NCBI GenBank assembly: GCA_964521715.1
Contig: CAZFSS010000011.1
Location: 1-64,000, forward strand
Length of the DNA stretch: 64,000 nucleotides
Reading direction: 5' to 3'
From: DAOVRD01 sp964521715
GTDB taxonomy: Bacteria; Planctomycetota; Brocadiia; SM23-32
A program made the translations under genes and the position numbers. Within the stretch, counting starts at the first letter, position 1. The number at the start of each line of letters is the position of its first letter. The notes under the pieces were generated by a model that saw only the letters and a program-made list of their open reading frames with translations, was not told the origin of the DNA and did no database searches. Positions 32,804 to 41,177 of the stretch are shown here, one piece after another.

Positions 32804-33943
32804 CTACCCGGCCAGAATCCCCCCGTGCCCGGGACCTCGAGGAACGATGGGCCAGACGTCCACGACGACGCCAGCCTCGACCACATGGTATGCATCGTAG
32901 AGATTGACCGTCGTGGGCGCGTAGCCGGGGATCAGCTCGGCCGTGTCGCCGAGCTTGAGTCTGCATCGCTCGTCGACGTCGAACAGCGCGTGCTCTTCGG
33001 CGAAGTAGCGGGCCTGGTAGAACGGGTACTCGACCATCGTGGGCAGCACGAAGTCGATCCCTATGGACTTCCGACCCGAGTCCAGTACGATGGTGTCGCC
33101 GTGATGGCTCATGACGGTGCCGAGCACGGTCAAGGCGTGCGAGAAGCCCGGCACTAGGTTCCCGTGGAAGTTGTCCATGAAGACGTATGACCCAGCCTGT
33201 ATCTCGGTGACTCGCGGGTTGGCTCCGGTTATGTCGTACGTGCCTGTTCCGCCCGCCGAGACCACCTCGCACTTGAATCCCGCTGCGGCCAGGCGATCGA
33301 GGACCTCGCCGAGATAGGCCATGGCGGCTTGCGCCTTCTCGATGCGCACGCTCCGATCCGGCTCGCGCATGCAGTGGCCTTCGTATCCCTGGACGCCGCG
33401 CAGGCGGAGGCCCGGCAGCTCATCCACGCGCCGGGCCAGGTCCACGGCGTCCTCCGGGGAGCGCACGCCCCCGCGGCCCATGCCTACGTCCACCTCGATC
33501 AACACCTCCAGATTGCTGCCCGCCGCCAAGGCGGCGTCCGACAGGTCGGCGGCGTTTGCGAGATCGTCGACCGCCACGGTCAGGCGGCCGTCTCTGGCGG
33601 CGCCGGCGAGCGCCTCGACCTTCCCTCGGCCGCATACCTCGTTCGCGATCAGCACGTCCTCTATGCCGGCCCGGCTCATGACGATCGCTTCCCACACGGT
33701 CGCCGTGCAGACGCCTATGGCTCCGGCTTCCACCTGGAGCTTGGCCAGCTCCGGCGACTTCTGGACTTTGGTGTGGGGCCGGAGGCTGGCCGGCATCGCC
33801 CTCATCCGCTCGGCCATGAAGGCGATGTTGCGTCTGGCTACGTCCAGATCCAGGATGAGGGCCGGCGTGACGAGCTCGTCCCGTCTCTGCCCGATCGCGG
33901 ACCCGTATTCAGCGCGCACGTGTTCGTGGGAAGCGGTCGTCAT
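32804..33943 (-). CDS. DSD1/D-threonine-aldolase-like PLP enzyme lacking usual zinc ligands
   Basis: 379 residues. The alanine-racemase-type N-terminal barrel has the PLP Lys in RPHTKVQKSPELAK, then LIEVDVGMGRGG, GLRLRGVQGYEGH, VSAGGTGTYD and ITGANPRVTEIQAGSYVFMD. The C-terminal domain follows (SIGIDFVLP to VVDVWPIVPRGPG). In D-serine dehydratase and D-threonine aldolase a His-x-Cys pair before TVNL binds zinc; the equivalent here reads IPGYAPTTVNLYD, with neither residue. A subgroup of this family looks like this, so another metal or none may be used. It pairs with the D-aminoacylase for D-amino-acid breakdown. Confidence 0.87.
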   Translation of the reverse strand: MTTASHEHVRAEYGSAIGQRRDELVTPALILDLDVARRNIAFMAERMRAMPASLRPHTKVQKSPELAKLQVEAGAIGVCTATVWEAIVMSRAGIEDVLIANEVCGRGKVEALAGAARDGRLTVAVDDLANAADLSDAALAAGSNLEVLIEVDVGMGRGGVRSPEDAVDLARRVDELPGLRLRGVQGYEGHCMREPDRSVRIEKAQAAMAYLGEVLDRLAAAGFKCEVVSAGGTGTYDITGANPRVTEIQAGSYVFMDNFHGNLVPGFSHALTVLGTVMSHHGDTIVLDSGRKSIGIDFVLPTMVEYPFYQARYFAEEHALFDVDERCRLKLGDTAELIPGYAPTTVNLYDAYHVVEAGVVVDVWPIVPRGPGHGGILAG

Positions 33944-34001
33944 GAGATCCCTCCTCCTGGGCTCGACAGGGCGACGGCCGGCGGCAGCGCGCCAGGCAGC
34001 T

Positions 34002-35030
34002 CTACTGGAGCCGAATCGCCTTGCCCGAGCGAGCCGACCCGTAACAGGCGAAGACCAGCTTCAGCGTCTTCAGGTTGTCCTCGCCCGTGGTCTCGGCGGT
34101 TCCTTCCCCCCTGAGCGCCCGCAGGAAGCTGGCGTGGCAGGTCACAATGCTGGCGTGCACCGCAAGGTGATCCGGACGCGCCCAAGCGTAAATGACCGGG
34201 GGGTATCGCTTGGAGTGGGTTCCGTTACTCGTCGTCACCCGTATCCAGTAGTCTTCGCCGACCTCCGCCGTGCCCTTGTCGCCCTCGACGAACACGAGCG
34301 TCTGGGGGAACACGTCATGCTCGTAGTAGTTCTCGGGGTAGCCCATCTCGCACGTGACGGTCGTCTGCCCGCCGTTGGCCAGGAGCATCACGGTGGAGAC
34401 GTCCTCGCCCTTGATGTTGCGATGCACCTGATGGTTCTGGCAGTACACAAGCTCCGGTTCGCCGAAGTAGAAGCGCACGATGTCCAGGATGTGTGTGCCC
34501 ATGTCGGTGAGGATGAAGTTCTCAAGGTCGTTCAACGTGGGCTCGTTGATGAACACGGGATAGCCCGAAACCATTGTGATGCGGGCACGGAACGGCGTCC
34601 CGATGCTGCCTGAATCGAGGACGGACTTGAATTGCCTGAGCTGAGGCTGCCAGCGCCAGTTCTCGTGGATGTAGTAGGGCACGCCCGCCTCCGCGCACGT
34701 CCTGACAAGCTCCTCCCCGATGGCCACCGAGGGAGCCATCGGCTTCTGGCTGATGACGGGCACGCCGTGGGCGGCCGATAGCTTGACGAAGCCGGGCAAG
34801 GTGAAGGGGTTCGTGCACAGGTCTACGAAGTCGATCTCCTCGCGCCGAAAGAGCTCCTCGGGGTCGTCGTAGACGTTCGGGATGCCGAACTCGTCGGCGA
34901 ACGCCTCGCCCTTCGCCCGCGTGCGATTGAACAGCGCGACGCATTCGGCGCCGTCGAGTTCCCGCCACGCGGCCATCTGGAAGCGCGCCCAGTAGCCGGC
35001 TCCGAAGAACGCGAATCGCAGGTTCTCGAT
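34002..35030 (-). CDS. Gfo/Idh/MocA-family oxidoreductase with no standard start codon
   Basis: About 342 residues. Rossmann motif NLRFAFFGAGYWARFQMAAW, CVALFNRTRAKGEA, DLCTNPFTLPG, ISQKPMAPSV with the usual Lys-Pro, and YYIHENWRWQPQLRQFKSVL. The frame is open to 35204 but carries no ATG, GTG or TTG between 35097 and the Rossmann start. The best ribosome-binding site, GGGAGGG, sits 8 bases before an ATC (35030-35028) at exactly the expected position. A CTG lies 12 codons further up. Either an AUC start is used or the true 5' end was damaged when the MITE-like element (35091-35257) arrived. It heads the second half of the reverse operon. Confidence 0.82.
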   Translation of the reverse strand: MENLRFAFFGAGYWARFQMAAWRELDGAECVALFNRTRAKGEAFADEFGIPNVYDDPEELFRREEIDFVDLCTNPFTLPGFVKLSAAHGVPVISQKPMAPSVAIGEELVRTCAEAGVPYYIHENWRWQPQLRQFKSVLDSGSIGTPFRARITMVSGYPVFINEPTLNDLENFILTDMGTHILDIVRFYFGEPELVYCQNHQVHRNIKGEDVSTVMLLANGGQTTVTCEMGYPENYYEHDVFPQTLVFVEGDKGTAEVGEDYWIRVTTSNGTHSKRYPPVIYAWARPDHLAVHASIVTCHASFLRALRGEGTAETTGEDNLKTLKLVFACYGSARSGKAIRLQ

Positions 35031-35090
35031 CTGTCTGCCCTCCCGGAGTCGCGGTCGCCCAACCAGAGCGCCGGCTGGAAGACAGCCCTT

Positions 35091-35257
35091 AGAGCTCCTA
35101 GCAGGACCCCCTGCTGGCTTCGGCCGGCTGCAGCGCCGCCCTGCGGCGTCGGGCTGCATCGGCGATGCTGTGCCTCTGCATCGCCTGCTTCGCCCTCCTT
35201 GCATGGCGCCGCTTCGCTCGGCCTCGGGCCGACGCGTGGGGTTCTGTTAGGAGCCCT
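35091..35257. mobile_element. Divergent MITE-like element, copy C
   Basis: Same length and internal layout as copies A and B but only partly alike in sequence. Ends are AGAGCTCCTAGCAGGACCCC and GGGGTTCTGTTAGGAGCCCT, 17 of 20 complementary. The GGCGATGC/GCATCGCC stem and TCGGCC/GGCCGA hairpin are conserved although loops differ; an extra CGCCGC/GCGGCG stem replaces a weaker one. Its last base is also the last base of the DUF1846 stop codon. Confidence 0.75.
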
Positions 35258-36774
35258 CAGAAGACGCAAAGGCCCTTCGCGGCGAACGTCGGATCGGTGG
35301 TGACGTTCACCCCCAGGCGACGAAGGCCCGCCGCGTCGCCGGGCGTCGAGATATGCGTCATGTGAACGTCGCAGCCCTCCAGTTCCTTCAGCTTATCCAC
35401 GCAGAGCTGCGCGACGTGGCTGGTGGCCGCGCTGATCCCCAGCGCGATCAAGGTCTCTTCGACGTCGAGGCTGACGCTCGTCTGGCGCAGCACGCCGATC
35501 CTGAGCTTGCCGATGGCCTCCGTGATTGCGGGAGCCAGCAGGTGGATCGCGTCGGGCACGCCAGCCAGATGCTTGACGGCGTTGAGCACAAGGCTCGAAG
35601 CGGCGTGCATAATGGGGGAGTTCTTGCCCGTGATAATGGCACCGTCCTTCAGCTCGATCGCCGCCCCGCAGTATATCCCATCGTGCCCCTTGCCCGTGGC
35701 CTGTGCGTCGCGGGCGGCCTGTCGGGCGGGCTCGACCGTGCGCCGGTCCTCCGCGTTCAAGCCGAGCGCCTTCATCAGGCGCTCAGTGCGCTCGACCGCC
35801 GGCCGGTCCACCAGCCCCATGACGTACTCCGAGCTGTAGCGGAAGTAGCGGCGGATCACCTCCTGCCGGGCCGCACCGCGCACGGCCTCGTCGTCGATGA
35901 TGCCACGCGATGCAGTGTTGACGCCCATGTCGGTCGGCGAGCGGTATGAGCTGTTGCCACCGGTGATGCGTTGGAGGATGCTCTGGAGCACGGGGAATGC
36001 CTCGATGTCGCGGTTGTAGTTCACGGCGGTCACGCCGTAGGCTTCCATGTGGAACGGATCGATCATGTTCACGTCGCCCAGGTCAGCCGTAGCGGCCTCG
36101 TAGGCGATGTTGACCGGATGGTTGAGGGGTAGGTCCCAGATGGGGAACGTCTCGAACTTCGCGAATCCGGACCGGATGCCGTGCAGGTGATCGTGGTACA
36201 TCTGGCTGAGGCACGTGGCCATCTTGCCGCTGCCAGGGCCGGGCCCGGTGACGACGACCAGCGGCTTGGTCGTCTCGATGTAGGGGTTCGCGCCATATCC
36301 CTCGTCGCTCACGATGCGGTTCACGTCTGTGGGATAGCCCTTTGTCGATCCATGCGTGTAGACCGGCACGCCGCTGCGTTCCAGCCGATTCTTGAAGATC
36401 AGAGCGCCCGGCTGCCGGTCGTAGCGGGTGATGATGACGGCCCGAAGCCCGACTCCCCTGCCCCGCAGGTCGTCGATCAGTCTCATCGCGTCCACATCGT
36501 AAGTGACTCCGAAATCGGCCCTTAGTTTCCCCCGCTCGATGGCCCCCGCGTGGACGCACAAGAGCACTTCCGCCTGGTCCCTGAGCTGATGGAGCAAACG
36601 CATCTTCACGTTCGGGTCAAGCCCCGGCAGGACGCGCGCAGCGTGGTAGTCGAACAGCAGCTTGCCGCCGAACTCAAGGTACAGCTTCTTCTGGGACCTC
36701 TCGACGCGCTCGAGGATGGCTGCCGTCTGTTCGCGCAGGTAGCGCTCGTTGTCGAATCCGACCACCGTCCCCAT
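35257..36774 (-). CDS. DUF1846 family protein
   Basis: 505 residues from the ATG at 36774 (GAGGAA upstream); the frame to 37158 crosses a MITE and is rejected. The family signature runs throughout: VGFDNERYLREQTAAILERV, KLYLEFGGKLLFDYHAARVL, IVSDEGYGANPYIET, VVVTGPGPGSGKMATCLSQM, FAKFETFPIWDLPLNHPVN, DVNMIDPFHMEAYG and YRSPTDMGVN. The GPGPGSGKMA loop is P-loop-like, and these proteins are thought to be nucleotide-binding, with unknown chemistry. Full family length. A promoter (36824-36852) precedes it. Confidence 0.93.
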   Translation of the reverse strand: MGTVVGFDNERYLREQTAAILERVERSQKKLYLEFGGKLLFDYHAARVLPGLDPNVKMRLLHQLRDQAEVLLCVHAGAIERGKLRADFGVTYDVDAMRLIDDLRGRGVGLRAVIITRYDRQPGALIFKNRLERSGVPVYTHGSTKGYPTDVNRIVSDEGYGANPYIETTKPLVVVTGPGPGSGKMATCLSQMYHDHLHGIRSGFAKFETFPIWDLPLNHPVNIAYEAATADLGDVNMIDPFHMEAYGVTAVNYNRDIEAFPVLQSILQRITGGNSSYRSPTDMGVNTASRGIIDDEAVRGAARQEVIRRYFRYSSEYVMGLVDRPAVERTERLMKALGLNAEDRRTVEPARQAARDAQATGKGHDGIYCGAAIELKDGAIITGKNSPIMHAASSLVLNAVKHLAGVPDAIHLLAPAITEAIGKLRIGVLRQTSVSLDVEETLIALGISAATSHVAQLCVDKLKELEGCDVHMTHISTPGDAAGLRRLGVNVTTDPTFAAKGLCVF

Positions 36775-36823
36775 GCTGCTTCCTCTCTGCGTCGGGCTGA
36801 GAGCACCGCTCACGGGCCGACGC

Positions 36824-36852
36824 ATCATAGCCGTGCGCACGGGAATTGGCAA
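36824..36852 (-). promoter_or_regulatory. Sigma-70 promoter for the DUF1846 gene
   Basis: On the minus strand TTGCCA (36852-36847), a 17-base spacer, then TATGAT (36829-36824), 50 bases before the start codon. Spacing is ideal and the -10 differs from consensus at one base. Confidence 0.6.
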
Positions 36853-36998
36853 GAAAGGGCAGGCCGGTCGAGCACGCCGACGGCGCCGAGCTGACCAACG
36901 AGCGCGTCTTGTCGAACCCAGGCCGGGGATCAGCGCAGACGTCCGGGGACGAGTGACGCCTGGCGGCTTGCCTCGACTCCGCCGAGGAAGCCCTCCTA

Positions 36999-37166
36999 AG
37001 GCGCTGTTGCAGAACCCCATCCTGGCTTCGGCCGGCTGCGAGCGCCGATGATCTGTGTCGGCCTGCATCGGCGATGCTCTGCCCCTGCATCGCCTTCTTC
37101 GGCCTCCTTGCCCTCGGCGCTCTCGCTCGGCCTCGGGCCGACGGAGCGGGTTCTGCAACAGCGCCT
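36999..37166. mobile_element. 168-bp MITE-like element, copy B
   Basis: Identical over all 168 bases to the copy at 28299-28466, in the same orientation, 8.7 kb away. Flanks are TAA on the left and TGA on the right, so no exact target duplication. It begins 28 bases beyond the stop of the glycoside hydrolase gene at 37195 (reading on the minus strand). Confidence 0.85.
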
Positions 37167-37194
37167 GACCGATGTTGCCGGGGCGCTCCTGCCC

Positions 37195-40100
37195 TTACCA
37201 GCGGAAGAAGCGGTACGGGTCGTCCCACTCCTCGGGCACGTCCAGGTAGAAGCCGTTCAGCCAGCGCTGCTCGCCCTGCGCAACGGGGCTGGAGAGGCGC
37301 TCCAGAAGCGGCGTCTGCCCCGCCGCGCCCATGTTCCCGAGCAGGCGCGTCAGCAGGTAAGAGGCCTTCCGGAACGTCCGCTTGATGTTCATCTTCTCGC
37401 CCGAGTAGTCGAGCTGCCACGGGGCGAGCTGACAGAAGACGACGTTGGAGTCCCCCGCCTTTGCCAGGACGCCGTCGCCGAAGGCCGTGGCGCCTCCCGA
37501 CACGAGCGGGAGCTCGCGCGGGTCACGGTTATGCACCTCGGCCGGCGAGACGCCGGCCAGCAGGGAGTCGGCGCCGAACGGCTCGAAGTAGGCCGCAATG
37601 TGCTCTGCCGCCTTCGTGGTGACCTTCAGCGGCAGGAAGGCGTTGGCCTCCTGCTGGTCGAGCCCGACGGCCAGAACGTCCCCGCCAGCCTTCACGAACT
37701 CAGCGACTGCCGCCGCGTTGCTCGCGAGTTCCTGCCCACCGCCGGGCCCGACGACCAGCACCTGGTCCACCGGCAGGTTGCCGCCGCTGTAGGTGCCCGG
37801 CGTCAGGCCGGCGGACTCCAGGTGTTTCCTGCCGGCCGGATCGCCTGCGTAGACCACCGTGCGCCGCCCGGCCGGCTTCCACGTGGAGACGTAGCGGAGG
37901 ATGTTGCGCGCGAGCGCGTCGGCCGCCGGATCGCTCTCTGTGCGTCCGGTCACGTCGGTCTGGCAGAAGAGCACCATCCCGGCGCCCTCGCGGTACTCCA
38001 TCAGAGGAGTGAACTGAAGCGCATAGCCGCAGTCGAGGATGGGCAGGAAGTCGCCGCAGGCGGGCTTCTCGATCAGGGCGGAGGCCACGTTGCCGCGGTT
38101 GCCGCACCGCCAGATCCGCGTGACGGTGATGTCACACCACTTTGACATCGGGGAGTGATACGTCATTTCGTAGGTTCCGCGCGGCGGAAGAATCGTCGCC
38201 TCCCCCCGCCAATTCCACAGGTGGTCCTCCGCGATGCCTGCCAGGAGCGGATGGTCCGGCACGCGCTCGAAGATCCACCGCATGCCGCGCTCGGCCACCC
38301 GGAAGCCGAACCGCCTCTCCAGCACGTCGCCCGTCTGCTCGAAGACGACGACTTTCAGGCCGTCGCGCACGCGCGAGATGTCCGGAGCCGGCCCGTCGAG
38401 GGTCAGCGCCCCCTTGCCCACGAGCAGAACGTCGTAGCCCGCCAAAGCTGCGTCCGCGCCGACGGGTTCAAAGGGGATGCCCAGACCCTTCAGCAACGCG
38501 GCGGTCTCGCCCTTCGGATCGAAGAGGGCGACCCGTCCGGCCGTCTGGATCGGCTCCGGCTTCGGCAACACGTCGATGAGGAAGGAGTCCACCTGCGTCT
38601 CGCCGCTGCTGAACTTGACCGTCGCGTCGATCGCGTACTGCCCGGGAGCGAGGTCGGCCGGCAGTTGGAACGTCAGCGGAAGGCGCTCCTGCTGGCCCGT
38701 GGGCAGCGTGACGGTCTTGCTGCCGGTAAGGGCGGCGGGCAGCGCGAACGACCACTGGCAGTCGCAGGTCATCGTCACGCGCGAGTTGTTGATGACGATC
38801 AACTGCTTCTCCACGGTTTCCCCGGGCAGGAAGTTGTGGTCCTTGCTCGTGAAGGCTGCGGGCTTGCCGCCGATGTAGGCCAGCAGCGGCATGTTGTTGC
38901 GCAGAAGGGCCTCCGCAGCAGGGGTGGCAATCCAGTCAGAGCGCTCGTAGGCCAGCTCCCTGTACTCGTCGCGCGGCTCGACGTAGTCGGGGCTGAAGCC
39001 CGGACGCTGCAGGTTCTCCCAGTCGACCTGGAAGTCCTTGCGGTCCTTCTGGACGCCGGGGCGCGGCTTCCAGTAATGCCACTGCTCCCACGGGGAGTTG
39101 GCCGACATGCCCCACGTCCGGAAGGCCCGCCAGTTGTCCGTGATGTACATGGCCATCACGGGGTAGCGCTCGTCGAACTCTCTGGACCCGAGCGAGTACG
39201 GATAGTCCCAGCGCTGCCAGAGCTGGCCGGCGCGGAACTTCTGTGCCTCCCAGCGGAGGTTAGCCTTCTCCGCTTCGCTGATCTTGTAGGCGGCAGGGCC
39301 GTAGAACTCCGCGTCCCACTCGGCCACGCAGAACTCCCAGGGGACTGCGGCGCTGCCGAACGACCGCTTGCCCTTGTACCAGCCCCGGTACATCGACCAG
39401 TCCCACGTCCACGGCACGCTGTACTCGCAGGTGAAGAACGGCTTGACGCCCACCGTAGCCCAGTGCTCCAACCAGTCGGAGATCTCCTGGATGGGAGCGA
39501 AGTTCGCGTAGAAGTTCTCCGTGTGCATCGTGCCCAGGTTGCCCGACGAATGGTGGTAGACGATGCGCGTGGGGTCAAGTCTGTTGATGATTGCCTGCGC
39601 CCGCAAGGCGCGCCCCGGGCCGGCGGTGGGCGACAGGTCGTTGTTGCCATGTGTCCCGTCGATCAGGTCCGGGTTCATGCCCTCCGAGTAGCCGGTGGCA
39701 TTGTGGCTCGTGGCGTAGAAGACGACCGACGGGTGGTTCTGCGCCATGCGGACGTAGAACTCGGCGTGCTGCGCGTAGCCGTTCGTCTGGTCGGCGTCCG
39801 GCGCATCCCAGTTGTAGTGGCCGAACTGCGGCTGCGAGACGGCCAAGAGCATCCCTACGTCGTCCGCGGCCCTGAGTTCCTCCGCGAAGCTCAGGTGGCT
39901 GCCGGGCTCGCAACCGTAGTTGTGCGTGTAGACGAAGTTGATGCCGAAGCTTTGGAAGCGCTCCAGCGTTTCCCGCACGGCCCGGTAGTTCGCCTGGGCG
40001 GCCCCCATCTGGGCGTTGTCCACGGGCAGGGCGGACAGGTAGATGCGCGTGCCGTTCAGGTAGAAGTCGCGCCCGTCGATCCAGAACTCGCGGAACCCGA

Positions 40101-41100
40101 ACCGCGCGGGCAGGGCTTCGTCGAGCACCTTCCCGCCGGCGTCCGTCAGGGCGAGGCTCACCTCGTACTGGTTCTGCGGCGTGACGGTGTCCCAGAGCTT
40201 CTCGGGCTTCCAGTCCGCCGTGAAGGGGATGCGGCCGCCTTTCAAGTCGCCTGGCCCGAAGGGCTGGCTGGCGAACTGTGCGACCTCCTGGGCGCCGTCC
40301 TTGACGCGCGCGCGGAGGACGTACTGGCCTCCCTCGGCGAGTCCGTCCAGCGCAGTGTTGAACGTGATCTTCCAGTTGCGCACGGACGTCTCCACCTTGA
40401 CGTCGCTGATGCGCGCCCCCTGAGGCGTGCCGACAAGGTACACGTCACCGCAGAGCCCCCGCCGGTCCACTCGGCCCCTTACCTGCCTCGGCGTAGCCGT
40501 GTCGCCGAATGCGAGGGTGACGGCTCCCAGCGGGAGCGCCTGGACGTAAAGGCTCAGGACTTGCGTCTGCCCCGGCCGGCATGCCGACGTGAGGTCCACC
40601 TCGCCCCACGGGAACCGGACCTCTCCGACCTTCTGTCCGTCCACGTGCACGGCGGCCAGGGAGTTCAGGTACTCCGTGTACAGAGTGATGCGGCGGCCGG
40701 CCCATTCCGGGGGGATCGTGATCTCGCGCTGGTACCAGGCTGCGTTGACGGCCCCCGGGTCCTGGCCTGCCCAGCTCGGATGGGGGTAGAGCGTCTGGGA
40801 GCCTCCGCGGCTGTACGCTTGCGGCCATTCGCCAGGCACCTTGAAGTAACCCCACCCGCCGTCAGGCACTGCGCCCATGGCATCTGCCGCCGGCTGCCAT
40901 TGCCAGAGGCCATTGATGCAGATGCGCTCCCGGGTCGGCGTGGACTCGCGATACGCCTTCGGCAGGCTCCAGACAGCCTTGACGCCGTCGGGCAGCACCG
41001 TCTCCGCGCTGTTCTGGGCAGCCACCTGTTCCATCCCTCCGCAAACGAGCGCCATGAACACGCAAAGCACGCCCCCGCGGCTACGAGATGCTGGATGCAT
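37195..41100 (-). CDS. Very large secreted GH2-like glycoside hydrolase
   Basis: 1,301 residues. A signal peptide (GVLCVFMALVCGGMEQVAAQ) is followed by a sugar-binding jelly-roll (INGLWQWQPAADAMGAVPDG, AAWYQREITIPPEWAGRRIT), an Ig-like sandwich (RGRVDRRGLCGDVYLVG, ISDVKVETSVRNWKI), and a GH2-type barrel (FREFWIDGRDFYLNGTRIYL, QSFGINFVYTHN). The nucleophile region is kept (FFTCEYSVPWTW), but the usual NE acid/base after NHPSVVFYAT reads SHN, so the acid/base Glu is missing or moved. The last 500 residues add Ig-like and ThuA/DUF4350-like folds (GRVALFDPKGETAALLKGLG, GYDVLLVGKG). Operon with the gene at 41178; both start after strong purine tracts. Confidence 0.82.
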   Translation of the reverse strand: MHPASRSRGGVLCVFMALVCGGMEQVAAQNSAETVLPDGVKAVWSLPKAYRESTPTRERICINGLWQWQPAADAMGAVPDGGWGYFKVPGEWPQAYSRGGSQTLYPHPSWAGQDPGAVNAAWYQREITIPPEWAGRRITLYTEYLNSLAAVHVDGQKVGEVRFPWGEVDLTSACRPGQTQVLSLYVQALPLGAVTLAFGDTATPRQVRGRVDRRGLCGDVYLVGTPQGARISDVKVETSVRNWKITFNTALDGLAEGGQYVLRARVKDGAQEVAQFASQPFGPGDLKGGRIPFTADWKPEKLWDTVTPQNQYEVSLALTDAGGKVLDEALPARFGFREFWIDGRDFYLNGTRIYLSALPVDNAQMGAAQANYRAVRETLERFQSFGINFVYTHNYGCEPGSHLSFAEELRAADDVGMLLAVSQPQFGHYNWDAPDADQTNGYAQHAEFYVRMAQNHPSVVFYATSHNATGYSEGMNPDLIDGTHGNNDLSPTAGPGRALRAQAIINRLDPTRIVYHHSSGNLGTMHTENFYANFAPIQEISDWLEHWATVGVKPFFTCEYSVPWTWDWSMYRGWYKGKRSFGSAAVPWEFCVAEWDAEFYGPAAYKISEAEKANLRWEAQKFRAGQLWQRWDYPYSLGSREFDERYPVMAMYITDNWRAFRTWGMSANSPWEQWHYWKPRPGVQKDRKDFQVDWENLQRPGFSPDYVEPRDEYRELAYERSDWIATPAAEALLRNNMPLLAYIGGKPAAFTSKDHNFLPGETVEKQLIVINNSRVTMTCDCQWSFALPAALTGSKTVTLPTGQQERLPLTFQLPADLAPGQYAIDATVKFSSGETQVDSFLIDVLPKPEPIQTAGRVALFDPKGETAALLKGLGIPFEPVGADAALAGYDVLLVGKGALTLDGPAPDISRVRDGLKVVVFEQTGDVLERRFGFRVAERGMRWIFERVPDHPLLAGIAEDHLWNWRGEATILPPRGTYEMTYHSPMSKWCDITVTRIWRCGNRGNVASALIEKPACGDFLPILDCGYALQFTPLMEYREGAGMVLFCQTDVTGRTESDPAADALARNILRYVSTWKPAGRRTVVYAGDPAGRKHLESAGLTPGTYSGGNLPVDQVLVVGPGGGQELASNAAAVAEFVKAGGDVLAVGLDQQEANAFLPLKVTTKAAEHIAAYFEPFGADSLLAGVSPAEVHNRDPRELPLVSGGATAFGDGVLAKAGDSNVVFCQLAPWQLDYSGEKMNIKRTFRKASYLLTRLLGNMGAAGQTPLLERLSSPVAQGEQRWLNGFYLDVPEEWDDPYRFFRW

Positions 41101-41177
41101 CGTGTTCCTCCCAATGAACGGACTCCAGACGGCTCACGCATCGCCCGGGCAGCCTCTCGCTGAAGGCGCCGTCGGTC

